A DNA stretch of 64,000 nucleotides, taken from NCBI RefSeq assembly GCF_050262165.1, contig NZ_CP189844.1; one strand, 5' to 3'. Below, in pieces: positions 34,383 through 43,180 of the stretch. Below the pieces are notes generated by a model that did not search any database, was not told where the DNA came from, and saw nothing but the letters and a program-made list of their open reading frames with translations. This DNA comes from Parvimonas sp015257355. GTDB lineage: Bacteria > Bacillota > Clostridia > Tissierellales > Peptoniphilaceae. The number at the start of each line of letters is the position of its first letter. Position 1 is the stretch's first letter. Both the position numbers and the translations under genes were made by a program.

Positions 34383-34934
34383 ATGTACGATAAGGAGAAA
34401 ATCATAAAAAACTTTAGCCCTTTGATAAAATCGAGTATAAAAAAGTATTTCGCAAATTACATAAGCTATGAAGATGCGTATCAAGACGGAGTTGTTAAAA
34501 TTTTAGAACTTTTAGAAAGCTATAAGGGTGGCGGAAAAGTTTCACTTGAATGTTATTTAAAATATCAACTAAAATATTTTTATATGCAAAAATTTTTTAA
34601 AAGAAAATTGGAGAACGAAAAAACATATACTAAAATTTATCAAACAAAAGATGATGAAACAATTGAAGTTTTAGAATTAATTGTTGATGAAAATACTGAT
34701 ATTCAAAAAGATATTGAAACAAATGAAATAAATAAAAAGGTAAGAGAAATTGTGTCCACTCTCCCCCAAAAGCAAAAAGAGGTTATAGAGTATAAATTTT
34801 ATGAGAACTTAAAGAATAAAGAAATTGCAGAAAGAATGAAAATTAAGGAAGATACAGTTAAGGAGTATTATAAAATAGCGAAGAAAAAATTAAAAGATAA
34901 GTTTATAGAAAACGGGATAGATATTAAGGAGTAG
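34383..34934 (+). CDS. Orphan sigma-70-type RNA polymerase sigma factor
   Basis: A 183-residue protein with region 2-like helices (about 10-75: SYEDAYQDGVVKILELLESY; YLKYQLKYFYMQKFFKRKL) and region 4 (about 120-172: VSTLPQKQKEVIEYKFYENLKNKEIAERM, the HTH being ENLKNKEIAERMKIKEDTVKEYY). No anti-sigma gene or other regulator adjoins it. The size fits small ECF-like or TcdR/competence-type factors of Gram-positives. Its strong promoter of housekeeping type and AGGAGG site suggest good expression. The regulon is unknown. Confidence 0.82.
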   Translation: MYDKEKIIKNFSPLIKSSIKKYFANYISYEDAYQDGVVKILELLESYKGGGKVSLECYLKYQLKYFYMQKFFKRKLENEKTYTKIYQTKDDETIEVLELIVDENTDIQKDIETNEINKKVREIVSTLPQKQKEVIEYKFYENLKNKEIAERMKIKEDTVKEYYKIAKKKLKDKFIENGIDIKE

Positions 34935-34937
34935 TGT

Positions 34938-35346
34938 TTAGATTTATGTATCTTAGATACATATAGAAATTATATTTTTTATTTCTTTCAGAAATACTAT
35001 TGCTTGTACCCAAGCAATAGTTGAGATCTTTCGACTACGCTCAAGATGACGTGTTGGGGGCTTTACACTTCTTGGTGCTATGACGTGAAGTATTTTTTTG
35101 AAAATACTTTTTTATTAATTATTGAAGTCTATCTCCTTTTAACGTTAAGCAATAAAACAAAGTATTAAACCTTATACGTCATTTCGACTGTAGCGTAAGC
35201 CTAGTGAATCTAGCCCTAACTTTGTTTACTTGTAAACAAAAGTAGGTCTGACGCAAAGGTTGTTCAAATCTTTGATTTGAGTACAATCGACTGCGGAAAT
35301 CTCATACTTTTGCTTTAGCAAAAGTAAATGTATCGTAGATACATCA
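34938..35346. repeat. Modular palindromic intergenic repeat, region 5 (right half then left half)
   Basis: Here the order is permuted: a right half (about 34946-35090: ATGTATC/GATACAT, ATTTCT/AGAAAT, ACTATTGCTTG and complement, GATGACGTG, GACGTGAAG) precedes a left half (about 35120-35345: AACGTTAAGC, ACGTCATTTCGAC, GAATCTAGCCCTAACTTTG, TAGGTCTGACGC, CTTTTGC/GCAAAAG, ATGTATC/GATACAT). No genes between 34935 and 35484. Confidence 0.85.
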
Positions 35347-35484
35347 AATACTCCCCATATTTCATAAATACAAATTCAAAAAGGACTCTTTGAGTTCTTT
35401 TTTTGTATATTTTTATGGATTTTTTATAATTTTGTGGTAAAATATAATATGTATATTTGTGTAGATTTTTAATAAGGAGAAAAA

Positions 35485-37371
35485 ATGACTAATTTTATAG
35501 ATGAAAAATATGATGTTGTAGTAATTGGTGCAGGTCATGCCGGTTGTGAAGCAGGTCTTGCAAGCGCTAGACTTGGACTTAAAACTGCAATTCTTACTAT
35601 CAGTATGGATTCTGTTGCAGATATGCCATGTAATCCAAATATTGGTGGTACTGGTAAAGGCCATTTAGTTCGTGAGATTGATGCTCTTGGTGGCGAAATG
35701 GCGATAAATATTGATAAAACCTTTATTCAATCAAGAATGTTGAATACTTCAAAAGGTCCTGCTGTTCATAGTTTACGTGTTCAGGCTGATAAAAAGATGT
35801 ATCATACTGAAATGAAAAAAGTTTTAGAAAATGAAAAAAATTTAGATTTAATTCAAACTGAAGTTAAAGAAATTTTAACTGAAAATAATATTGTAACAGG
35901 TGTTTTGACTACTTCAAATGAAGTATTTCCTTCAAAAGCAGTAATAATCTGTACTGGAACTTATCTTAAATCCATGATTTTAATGGGAGAAAATTGTTAT
36001 GAAAGTGGTCCTAACAATTGGAAATGCTCAACTTATTTAAGTGAGAGTTTAAAAAACTTAGGTATTCCTCTTAGACGTTTTAAGACAGGAACTCCTGCAA
36101 GAGTTCATAGAAATTCCATTGATTTTTCAAAAATGGAAGTTCAAAAAGGTGATGATAATATAATTCCTTTCTCTTTTATGAATGAAGGTAAAGATATTGG
36201 AAATCACAAGGAGGATTGTTTCTTAACCTATACAACTTTAGAAACAAAACAAATTATTGAAAAAAATCTTCATAGAAGTCCAATGTATGCTGGAATTGTA
36301 AATGGTGTAGGTCCTAGATATTGCCCTTCTATCGAGGATAAAATTGTTCGTTTCAATGAAAAAGATGAACATCAAGTTTTTATAGAACCTGAAGGCCTAG
36401 ATACTTTGGAAATGTATGTTCAAGGTGTTAGTTCTACCCTACCTCTCGAAGTTCAAAAAGAAATGTATAAGAGTATTTTAGGTCTTGAAAATGTTAAAAT
36501 TATGCGTCCTGCTTATGGTATTGAGTATGACTGTATTGATCCAACTATTTTAAGAGCAACTTTGGAGCATAAGGATATTAAAAATCTATTCTTTGCCGGT
36601 CAAATCAATGGTAGCTCAGGATATGAAGAAGCAGGAAGTCAAGGCATTATCGCGGGTATAAATGCATCAATGAATATCTTAGGAAAAGAGCCATTTGTTC
36701 TTACAAGAAGTGATGCATATATTGGAGTTTTAATTGATGATTTAATTACAAAAGGTACTGATGAACCTTATAGAATGATGACTTCAAGAACTGAATATAG
36801 ACTATCACTAAGACAAGATAATGCTGATTTAAGACTTACAGAAAAGAGCTATAATGTAGGTTTAGCAACAAAAGAACGTTATGAAAAATGTTTAAATAAA
36901 AAGACTTTGATAGAAAATGAAATTGAAAGATTAAAGTCCACTATCCTAACACCAAAGGAAAATACAAATAATGCTTTGGAAGAACTAGGTAGTATGAAGT
37001 TAAAAACAGCAGTTAGTCTTTATGATTTAATCAAAAGACCTGAGCTTGACTACGAAATGCTTAAAGACTTAGATGAAACTCGTGAGCCTTTGGATAGAGA
37101 GATTAAATTACAAGTTCAAACAATGATTAAATATGAAGGATATATAGAAAAACAAAGCCAACAAATCGAAGCATTTAAAAAGCTTGAAAATAAGAAACTT
37201 GAAAATATTGACTATAATTCCCTATCAGGTCTTAGAATTGAAGCAGTACAAAAACTTTCAAAATTTAGACCTGAAACAGTTGGTCAAGCTAGTAGAATTT
37301 CTGGTGTAAGCCCTGCAGATATAAATGTTTTGCTAATCCACCTTGAAACTCAAAGGAGAAAAAATGGATAA
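35485..37371 (+). CDS. mnmG: tRNA uridine-5-carboxymethylaminomethyl modification enzyme, FAD subunit
   Basis: With MnmE it installs the carboxymethylaminomethyl group on the wobble uridine of several tRNAs. The 628-residue protein has the N-terminal FAD motif VVVIGAGHAGCEAGLASARLG, the MPCNPNIGGTGKGHLVREIDALGG block, RTEYRLSLRQDNADLRL and a helical C-terminal domain that contacts MnmE and tRNA. AAGGAG precedes the ATG. The end of the gene overlaps rsmG by eight bases. mnmE lies 22 kb to the right, nearer to the origin. Confidence 0.98.
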   Translation: MTNFIDEKYDVVVIGAGHAGCEAGLASARLGLKTAILTISMDSVADMPCNPNIGGTGKGHLVREIDALGGEMAINIDKTFIQSRMLNTSKGPAVHSLRVQADKKMYHTEMKKVLENEKNLDLIQTEVKEILTENNIVTGVLTTSNEVFPSKAVIICTGTYLKSMILMGENCYESGPNNWKCSTYLSESLKNLGIPLRRFKTGTPARVHRNSIDFSKMEVQKGDDNIIPFSFMNEGKDIGNHKEDCFLTYTTLETKQIIEKNLHRSPMYAGIVNGVGPRYCPSIEDKIVRFNEKDEHQVFIEPEGLDTLEMYVQGVSSTLPLEVQKEMYKSILGLENVKIMRPAYGIEYDCIDPTILRATLEHKDIKNLFFAGQINGSSGYEEAGSQGIIAGINASMNILGKEPFVLTRSDAYIGVLIDDLITKGTDEPYRMMTSRTEYRLSLRQDNADLRLTEKSYNVGLATKERYEKCLNKKTLIENEIERLKSTILTPKENTNNALEELGSMKLKTAVSLYDLIKRPELDYEMLKDLDETREPLDREIKLQVQTMIKYEGYIEKQSQQIEAFKKLENKKLENIDYNSLSGLRIEAVQKLSKFRPETVGQASRISGVSPADINVLLIHLETQRRKNG

Positions 37372-38077
37372 TTTAAAAAATTTAACACAAAAAGAAAGTA
37401 TCAATTTAAGTGATATTGCTATAGAAAAGTTTGAAATTTACAGAAAATTAATCCTAGAATGGAATGAAAAAATAAATTTAACAGCAATTACTGATGAAGA
37501 TGCTATGAATACAAAACATTTTTTAGATTGTCTATTACTTACAAAAACGGGATTTTTTGATGATGATAAAACTGTATTAGATGTTGGAACTGGTGCAGGT
37601 TTCCCTGCTATTCCACTTAAACTATATAATGAAAATCTTAAAGTTACAATGCTAGATAGTTTAAATAAGAGAATAAAGTTTTTAAATATAGTAATTGATG
37701 ATTTGAAATTAAAAGATATAAAGGCAATTCATGGACGTGCAGAAGAAGTCGGAAGAAAAGAAGGCTTTAGAGAAAGCTTTGATATAGTTAGCTCAAGAGC
37801 AGTAGCTTCCCTATCTTTACTTTTGGAATTTACAATTCCATTTTTAAAGGTTAATGGATTATTTCTAGCAATGAAAGGCCCATCATATCTTGAAGAAGTA
37901 GAAGATTCAAAAAACGCTTTTAAAAGATTAAATTGCAAATTAGAAAAAGTTGTAAATTTCAAGATTGAACAAAATGGTGAAATCTCAGAAAGAAATATTT
38001 TAATAATCAAAAAGACAGGAAAAACACCTGATAATTTCCCAAGAAATATGGGACAAATAAAGAAAAAACCATTATAA
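37364..38077 (+). CDS. rsmG: 16S rRNA (guanine-527-N7)-methyltransferase
   Basis: Methylates G527 of 16S rRNA using S-adenosylmethionine. ATG at 37364 is chosen because AAAGGAG lies seven bases before it, inside the end of mnmG; this gives 237 residues, the usual size. Motifs: NLTAITDEDAMNTKHFLDCL at the N-terminus, LDVGTGAGFPAIPLKL (SAM loop) and SSRAVASLSLLLEFTIPFLKVNG. The tail is Lys/Pro-rich. Second gene of mnmG-rsmG, followed by a terminator. Confidence 0.97.
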   Translation: MDNLKNLTQKESINLSDIAIEKFEIYRKLILEWNEKINLTAITDEDAMNTKHFLDCLLLTKTGFFDDDKTVLDVGTGAGFPAIPLKLYNENLKVTMLDSLNKRIKFLNIVIDDLKLKDIKAIHGRAEEVGRKEGFRESFDIVSSRAVASLSLLLEFTIPFLKVNGLFLAMKGPSYLEEVEDSKNAFKRLNCKLEKVVNFKIEQNGEISERNILIIKKTGKTPDNFPRNMGQIKKKPL

Positions 38078-38082
38078 AAAGT

Positions 38083-38110
38083 AAAGAAGGCTAAAAGCCT
38101 TCTTTTTTTG
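38083..38110 (+). terminator. Terminator of mnmG-rsmG
   Basis: AAAGAAGGCT/AGCCTTCTTT with an AAA loop and a T run. Confidence 0.9.
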
Positions 38111-38166
38111 TTTCAATCCCCTATGTTTTATGTGAAATATTATTAATTATTTTGTTTCACAATAAA

Positions 38167-38193
38167 AAAAAGACGGTTGTTATAACCGTCTTA
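38167..38193 (-). terminator. Terminator of the NlpC/P60 gene
   Basis: AAGACGGTT/AACCGTCTT hairpin followed by T on the minus strand. A short TTGTTTCACAATAA, the end of the 66-bp repeat, sits just past it at about 38152-38165. Confidence 0.8.
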
Positions 38194-38205
38194 AATTTTA
38201 ATGAA

Positions 38206-39546
38206 CTATTTAACTATTCTTCTTGCTCCTACATAAGTATTTCCAAAATAACTTCCGAAAAGTTTACTTACGATAACACCTGTTCCTGGGCTTGATGCGT
38301 GTACGAACTGGTTGTTTCCGATGTAGATACCAACGTGGCTGATTCTTCCTCCACCGTTGTTAAAGAATACTAAGTCACCTTTTCTTAAGTCTTTTGAATC
38401 TACACTTATACCGTTATTAATTTGAGTATATGATGTTCTATTTAAGCTGATTCCAACTTGTTTATACACATAATATACTAAACCTGAACAGTCAAATCCG
38501 ATATTTGGATTAGCAGATGCCCAAATGTATGGTTTACCAACTTGAGCTAATGCTAAATCAATAACTTTATCTATATCAGAACTATATGATTGTTTTTCAG
38601 TCTTAGCAGGAGTTGAATTTCCTGAATTATTATTAGCTTTTGGTTGTTCAGCAGCTGGTTTAGTTGCTGAAAGGTATGATTTAATTACATATCCAGTCTT
38701 TCCATTAAATGTAAATTCTACCCATTCACCTTTATCAATACCAGTAACTTTTTCACCTTTTGATAAAATACCAAGTTTAGATGATGTAGCTGATTGGTCA
38801 GATCTAACATTTAAGTTTTCTGTTGCATAAAGTGTAACTTTCTTTGCAGCAGCAGCTTTCTTTTGTTCTGCAGCTTTCTTTTCAGCAGCTACTCTTTCTT
38901 CTTCCGCTTTCTTTTCAGCAGCTTTTCTTTCTTCAGCAGCTTTCTTTTCAGCAGCTACTCTTTCTTCTTCTGCTTTCTTTTGTTCTGCAGCTTTCTTTTC
39001 TTCTTCAGCCTTTTTATCTTCAGCGGCTTTATTTTCTGATGCTACTTTTTCTTCTTCTGCTTTAATTTCTTTTTCTGTCTTTTCTGGTTCAACTACTTCT
39101 TTAGTTAATAATGCAACATCAACAGATAAAACTTTACCATCAACTGTGACAGTTGCCATCTTATCTCCAGTCATTTCAACTTTAACGATTGAACCTTTTT
39201 GAAGTTTAACAGTTTCTCCCTCAGAATCAGTTAATGCAAGTTTAGCTTCTACAGATTCTTTAATATAGAAAGCATTTTCTTCTAATTCTGGCATTAATGT
39301 ATCTTCTTCTGTAACTAGTGAATATATATCTTGATCATCTGATAATTTTTTTAATTCAACAACGGAAGGAGTTTCTACTACTAGAGTTGAACTGCTAACT
39401 AAAAAATTATTTATTTCCTCAATATTTGTACTATGAATTTTTACTTCTACTTTTTCAGTCTCATCGGCATATGTACTTGCTACTGGCAATGCAGTACAAA
39501 CTAACGCGCATAACATAGAAGTTGTCAAAACTTTTTTAATTTTCAT
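38206..39546 (-). CDS. Secreted NlpC/P60 peptidoglycan endopeptidase with SH3 domain
   Basis: A 446-residue wall hydrolase that would cut the stem peptide. A signal peptide (about 1-27, ending TYADET), an N-terminal region of unknown type (about 30-150), a long Ala/Glu/Lys helix with near-repeats of KKAAEERKAAEKKAEEERVA (about 155-235), an SH3b domain (ATENLNVRSDQSATSSKLG..GYVIKSYL) and a C-terminal NlpC/P60 domain with Cys in IGFDCSGLVYY, His in SHVGIYIG and a third polar site in FVHASSPG. AGGAGG precedes the ATG. The promoter carries six WalR-like hexamers, which suggests control by the essential WalRK wall-homeostasis system. Confidence 0.93.
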   Translation of the reverse strand: MKIKKVLTTSMLCALVCTALPVASTYADETEKVEVKIHSTNIEEINNFLVSSSTLVVETPSVVELKKLSDDQDIYSLVTEEDTLMPELEENAFYIKESVEAKLALTDSEGETVKLQKGSIVKVEMTGDKMATVTVDGKVLSVDVALLTKEVVEPEKTEKEIKAEEEKVASENKAAEDKKAEEEKKAAEQKKAEEERVAAEKKAAEERKAAEKKAEEERVAAEKKAAEQKKAAAAKKVTLYATENLNVRSDQSATSSKLGILSKGEKVTGIDKGEWVEFTFNGKTGYVIKSYLSATKPAAEQPKANNNSGNSTPAKTEKQSYSSDIDKVIDLALAQVGKPYIWASANPNIGFDCSGLVYYVYKQVGISLNRTSYTQINNGISVDSKDLRKGDLVFFNNGGGRISHVGIYIGNNQFVHASSPGTGVIVSKLFGSYFGNTYVGARRIVK

Positions 39547-39570
39547 AACTACCTCCTAACTTATAGACAT

Positions 39571-39599
39571 ATTTTACACTACCTATTGAAAAAAGTCAA
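39571..39599 (-). promoter_or_regulatory. Promoter of the NlpC/P60 gene
   Basis: On the minus strand TTGACT (39594-39599) and TAAAAT (39571-39576) are exactly 17 bp apart. Confidence 0.8.
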
Positions 39600-39605
39600 C
39601 AAAAA

Positions 39606-39664
39606 GTTACAAAAAAATTACAAAAGTTTACAAAAATATTACAAAAAGTTACAAATAGGTTACA
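39606..39664 (-). promoter_or_regulatory. Three tandem WalR (YycF)-like boxes
   Basis: Read on the minus strand there are six hexamers of the form TGTAAH, starting every 11, 10, 11, 10 and 11 bp. Paired, they give three TGTAAH-N5-TGTAAH units separated by 4 bp, ending six bases before the -35. TGTWAH-N5-TGTWAH is the described WalR target in low-GC Gram-positives, and wall hydrolases are its main regulon. Confidence 0.75.
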
Positions 39665-39684
39665 AGAAGAATTTTTTTATTAAA

Positions 39685-39700
39685 TGTTTCACGTGAAACA
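39685..39700. promoter_or_regulatory. parS site 1
   Basis: Perfect palindrome TGTTTCACGTGAAACA, the ParB/Spo0J-binding centromere site. Confidence 0.97.
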
Positions 39701-39717
39701 AAAAAATTTTAAAGCTA

Positions 39718-39733
39718 TGTTTCACGTGAAACA
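39718..39733. promoter_or_regulatory. parS site 2
   Basis: Perfect TGTTTCACGTGAAACA, 33 bp from site 1. Confidence 0.97.
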
Positions 39734-39753
39734 TAAAATTTATATTTATGTAT

Positions 39754-39769
39754 TGTTTCACGTGAAACA
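39754..39769. promoter_or_regulatory. parS site 3
   Basis: Perfect TGTTTCACGTGAAACA, 36 bp from site 2 and about 140 bp before parA. Confidence 0.97.
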
Positions 39770-39905
39770 TTTTATATAAAAAAAGAAATATAATGAATTT
39801 GTAAAAAAAATAATTATATGTTTTTAAAATTTTTAACTAATTTTATGTTATAATTATATATATTATATATAAATAGAAGAAAAATATAAAAACAAAGGAA
39901 ATATT

Positions 39906-40700
39906 ATGAAGATTTTTGATGCTTTTAAAAAGAAAAAGGAAATGAGAGTAATCTCTGTGTTTAACCAAAAGGGTGGCGTAGGCAAAACAACAACAGTTGT
40001 AAATCTTGCTTCTGCTTTAGGTTTTAATAAAAAGAAGGTATTAGTTATAGATATGGATCCTCAAGGTAATTCTACTTCAGGTTTAGGAGTAGAAGAGCCA
40101 GAGGTAACTATTTATGATGTTTTAACTCACGAGAAAGAAATAAAAGACACTATTATTCAGACTAAATCAAAGAATGTTGATTTAATTCCAGCTAATGCTG
40201 ATTTGTGTGGTCTAGAAATTGAACTTTTAAGTGTAGATAAAAAAGAATATCTATTAAAGGAAGAATTGTCTAAAATTCCTGAGAATTATGATTTCATAAT
40301 TATAGACTGTCCGCCATCATTAAGTGTGCTTAGTATAAACTCTCTAGTATCATCACATAGTGTGTTGATTCCTATACAATGTGAGTACTATGCCTTAGAG
40401 GGCGTTAGTCAACTTATGAATACGGTTAATATAATAAGGAAGGGTTTAAATCCAGAATTAGAAATAGAAGGGGTATTACTAACAATGTATGATTCTAGAA
40501 ATAATTTATCTGAGGACGTAAAGAACGAAACAGAGAATTATTTTAAGGATAAACTATTTGATACAGTTATCCCTAGAAATATAAGACTTGCAGAAGCGCC
40601 AAGTTTCGGAGAAAGTATAATATATTATGATAAAAATTCAAAAGGAGCTATTGCTTATTTATCTTTAGCTAAAGAATTAATAAAGAATAGGAGAAAATAA
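39906..40700 (+). CDS. parA: Chromosome partitioning ATPase ParA/Soj
   Basis: ParA-type Walker ATPase that works with ParB and parS to segregate origins and, as Soj, to modulate DnaA. The 264-residue protein has an added basic N-terminus (FDAFKKKKEM), the deviant Walker A KGGVGKTTTVVNLASALG (about 24-41), DMDPQGNSTSGLG, the IIDCPPSLSVLSINSL Walker B block and a C-terminal NIRLAEAPSFGESIIYYD signature. AAAGGAAAT precedes the ATG. parB follows, its ATG overlapping the parA stop region. Confidence 0.97.
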   Translation: MKIFDAFKKKKEMRVISVFNQKGGVGKTTTVVNLASALGFNKKKVLVIDMDPQGNSTSGLGVEEPEVTIYDVLTHEKEIKDTIIQTKSKNVDLIPANADLCGLEIELLSVDKKEYLLKEELSKIPENYDFIIIDCPPSLSVLSINSLVSSHSVLIPIQCEYYALEGVSQLMNTVNIIRKGLNPELEIEGVLLTMYDSRNNLSEDVKNETENYFKDKLFDTVIPRNIRLAEAPSFGESIIYYDKNSKGAIAYLSLAKELIKNRRK

Positions 40701-41533
40701 TGAAGAAAAAAGGACTAGGCAGAGGTCTAGGATCTCTTTTAAGAGATGAAGACTTTATTACTGATGAAAATTTATTAACTGTTGATTTAGATAAGTTAAT
40801 GGCTAGAGAAGATCAACCGAGAAAGAGTTTTGATGATGATAGTTTAAAGGAATTAGCTAATTCCATTAAAGCAGACGGAGTAATTCAACCAATTGTTGTT
40901 AGAAAGGTTGATGATAAATACGAAATTATTGCAGGTGAAAGAAGATTTAGAGCTTCAAAGCTTGCAGGACTTGAAAAAGTTCCAGTTGTTGTTAAAAATG
41001 TTACTGATAGAAAGGCGAGAGAACTTGCATTAGTTGAAAATATTCAAAGAGAGGACTTAAATCCTATTGAAGAAGCTATTTCGCTTAAAACTCTAATGGA
41101 AGAATATAAACTTACTCAACAAGAGCTTTCTGATATAATTGGAAAGAGTAGATCATATATTGCTAATAATCTAAGACTTTTAAATCTTTCTGACCATATT
41201 AAAGAGTATTTGATTCGTGGAGAATTAAGTCCAAGTCAGGGAAGAACATTACTTTCTTTAGAAACTGATGAAGAAAGAAATAAATATCTTGATAAGCTAT
41301 TAGTAAAAGAAGTAAATATAAGAGATGTTGAAAAAAAAGCAAAACAAAGCAAAAATAAGACAGAAGATATCTTTATAAAGGATATTTGTGAGAGATTAAC
41401 TGAAGTTTTAGATGCTAAGGTTAAGATTAACGAAAAGAAAAAAGGTGGACAAATAGAGATTAGCTACTTAAATGAAGCTGATTTACAAAGAATAATAGAT
41501 TCTTTAATGAACATTTATAATTTGGAGAATTAA
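40700..41533 (+). CDS. parB: Chromosome partitioning protein ParB/Spo0J
   Basis: CTP-dependent DNA clamp that loads at parS. The 277-residue protein begins KKKGLGRGLGSLL, has the N-terminal CTPase domain with GERRFRASKLAGL (about 87-99) and ENIQREDLNPIEEA, then the parS-binding HTH (LTQQELSDIIGKSRSYIANNLRLL) and a C-terminal dimerisation segment ending LMNIYNLEN. It follows parA directly; three perfect parS sites lie 0.9 kb upstream. Confidence 0.97.
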   Translation: MKKKGLGRGLGSLLRDEDFITDENLLTVDLDKLMAREDQPRKSFDDDSLKELANSIKADGVIQPIVVRKVDDKYEIIAGERRFRASKLAGLEKVPVVVKNVTDRKARELALVENIQREDLNPIEEAISLKTLMEEYKLTQQELSDIIGKSRSYIANNLRLLNLSDHIKEYLIRGELSPSQGRTLLSLETDEERNKYLDKLLVKEVNIRDVEKKAKQSKNKTEDIFIKDICERLTEVLDAKVKINEKKKGGQIEISYLNEADLQRIIDSLMNIYNLEN

Positions 41534-41534
41534 T

Positions 41535-42683
41535 ATGATTTATCTAGATAATGGCGCAACAACTTTTCCTAAACCTAAGGTAGTAACAGACAAAATAATG
41601 GAATGTTCTTTAGGTTATGCTGGTAATCCTGGACGTAGTGGACATAAACTTGCTATGAAAATGGATTTAGAAATTTACGAAACTAGAGAAAAGATATGTA
41701 AATTAATAAATGGAACAGAAGTTCTTAATGTAATATTTACTTTTAATGCAACTGATAGCTTAAATTTGGCGATTAAAGGTGTATTAGAAGAAGGAGACCA
41801 TGTAATTACTACTTCAATGGAGCATAATTCTGTTTTAAGACCACTTAATAAATTAAGAAAAGACGGTAAGATAGAATTAAGTATTGTATATGCTGATGAT
41901 AAGGGATATATAGACCCACAAAAGATTTTCGAAGCCTTAACTCCTAATACTAAGATGATTGTAACAACACATATGTCTAATGTATTTGGAACTATAGTTG
42001 ATATTAAGGCAATAGGGGATTTCTGTAAGGAAAATAATATACTTTATCTTGTAGATGCTTCTCAATCAATCGGAGTATTAGATATTGATGTTCAAGAAAT
42101 GAATATTGATTTACTAGCTTTTCCAGGACATAAAGCTCTTTTTGGTCCAATGGGAACAGGTGCTCTATATATAAAGGAAGGAATTATAGTTAAGCCATTA
42201 AAAGAAGGAGGAACTGGTAGTTATTCACATAGTATTGATCAACCAGATTTATATCCTGACAGTTTAGAAAGTGGTACTCCTAATGGTGTTGGTATTATAG
42301 CTTTAGGTAAAGGAATAGACTTTATTAATGAAGTTGGACTTGAGAATATAAGAAATCACGAAATGAGTTTAAAAAATCATTTTATAGAACTTTTAAAAGA
42401 CAATGAAGATGTAATTCTTTATGGTACTCTTGACGATAGACAAGGTGCTGTTGTGAGTTTAAATGTAAAAGATATGGATAGCTCTGAAATTTCTTATATA
42501 TTAAGTGATGAGTTTGATATTTATACAAGACCTGGTTTTCACTGTGCTCCTCTTGCTCATAAGACAATGGGTACTGAGGAACTAGGCGCTATTAGATTTA
42601 GTTTTGGATATTACAATACATTAGAAGAAATAGACAAAACTGTCGAAGCTTTATTAAATATAATAGAAAGGAATAAAAAATAG
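41535..42683 (+). CDS. Class V aminotransferase / cysteine desulfurase family protein
   Basis: PLP enzyme of the NifS/SufS-like fold. The 382-residue protein starts MIYLDNGATTFPKPKVV, has the cofactor-lysine motif FPGHKALFGPMGTGALY at about 196-212, the upstream Asp/His environment LVDASQSIGVLDIDV, and a C-terminal GFHCAPLAHKTMGT with a Cys that could carry persulfide. This branch, often found near parB and DUF4446 in clostridia, is usually annotated as a cysteine-desulfurase-family aminotransferase; the substrate is not certain. Starts one base after parB; its stop overlaps the next start. Confidence 0.9.
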   Translation: MIYLDNGATTFPKPKVVTDKIMECSLGYAGNPGRSGHKLAMKMDLEIYETREKICKLINGTEVLNVIFTFNATDSLNLAIKGVLEEGDHVITTSMEHNSVLRPLNKLRKDGKIELSIVYADDKGYIDPQKIFEALTPNTKMIVTTHMSNVFGTIVDIKAIGDFCKENNILYLVDASQSIGVLDIDVQEMNIDLLAFPGHKALFGPMGTGALYIKEGIIVKPLKEGGTGSYSHSIDQPDLYPDSLESGTPNGVGIIALGKGIDFINEVGLENIRNHEMSLKNHFIELLKDNEDVILYGTLDDRQGAVVSLNVKDMDSSEISYILSDEFDIYTRPGFHCAPLAHKTMGTEELGAIRFSFGYYNTLEEIDKTVEALLNIIERNKK

Positions 42684-43180
42684 TGAGTGCAATATTTGAA
42701 TTTTTAAATTCTCATTCAGGAATATTTTTAATATTAGTGTTATTTGTCTTATTATTTATCTCTTATCAATTCAGTCAAATAAATAGAAAGCTAAGTCTTC
42801 AAAAGAAAAAATACGATATGCTTTTAAGAGGTAGGGGAGAATTGAATATGGGAGAGCTTATACAAGCTCATTCAACAGATATTTTTGAGATGGAAAAAAA
42901 GGTAAATGAACTTGAATCTGAAATTAAAACTACAAAAAGTAAGTTTGCTTTTACATTTCAAAAAATTGGTTTTGTAAAGTATGATGCTTTCCACGACCTT
43001 AAAAATAAATTATCTTATACAATAGCAATATTAGATGGTTTTAATAACGGTCTATTATTAACTACTATTTATGGTAGAGAAAGTTGTATAACTTATGCAA
43101 AAGAAGTAAATGCTGGTATTGTAAACCAAGAATTATCTAAAGAAGAGTATGAAGCTCTAAGGATGGCTCTAGAAAAATAA
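42683..43180 (+). CDS. DUF4446 family membrane protein
   Basis: A 165-residue protein of unknown function; start GTG at 42683 overlaps the preceding TAG. One N-terminal membrane segment (GIFLILVLFVLLFISYQF), a coiled-coil region (MEKKVNELESEIKTTKSKF, about 68-90) and the DUF4446 core FQKIGFVKYDAFHDLKNKLSYTIAILDGFNNGLLLTTIYGRE. Members typically follow parAB or an aminotransferase near the origin, as here. The next ATG overlaps its stop (TAATG). Confidence 0.88.
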   Translation: MSAIFEFLNSHSGIFLILVLFVLLFISYQFSQINRKLSLQKKKYDMLLRGRGELNMGELIQAHSTDIFEMEKKVNELESEIKTTKSKFAFTFQKIGFVKYDAFHDLKNKLSYTIAILDGFNNGLLLTTIYGRESCITYAKEVNAGIVNQELSKEEYEALRMALEK

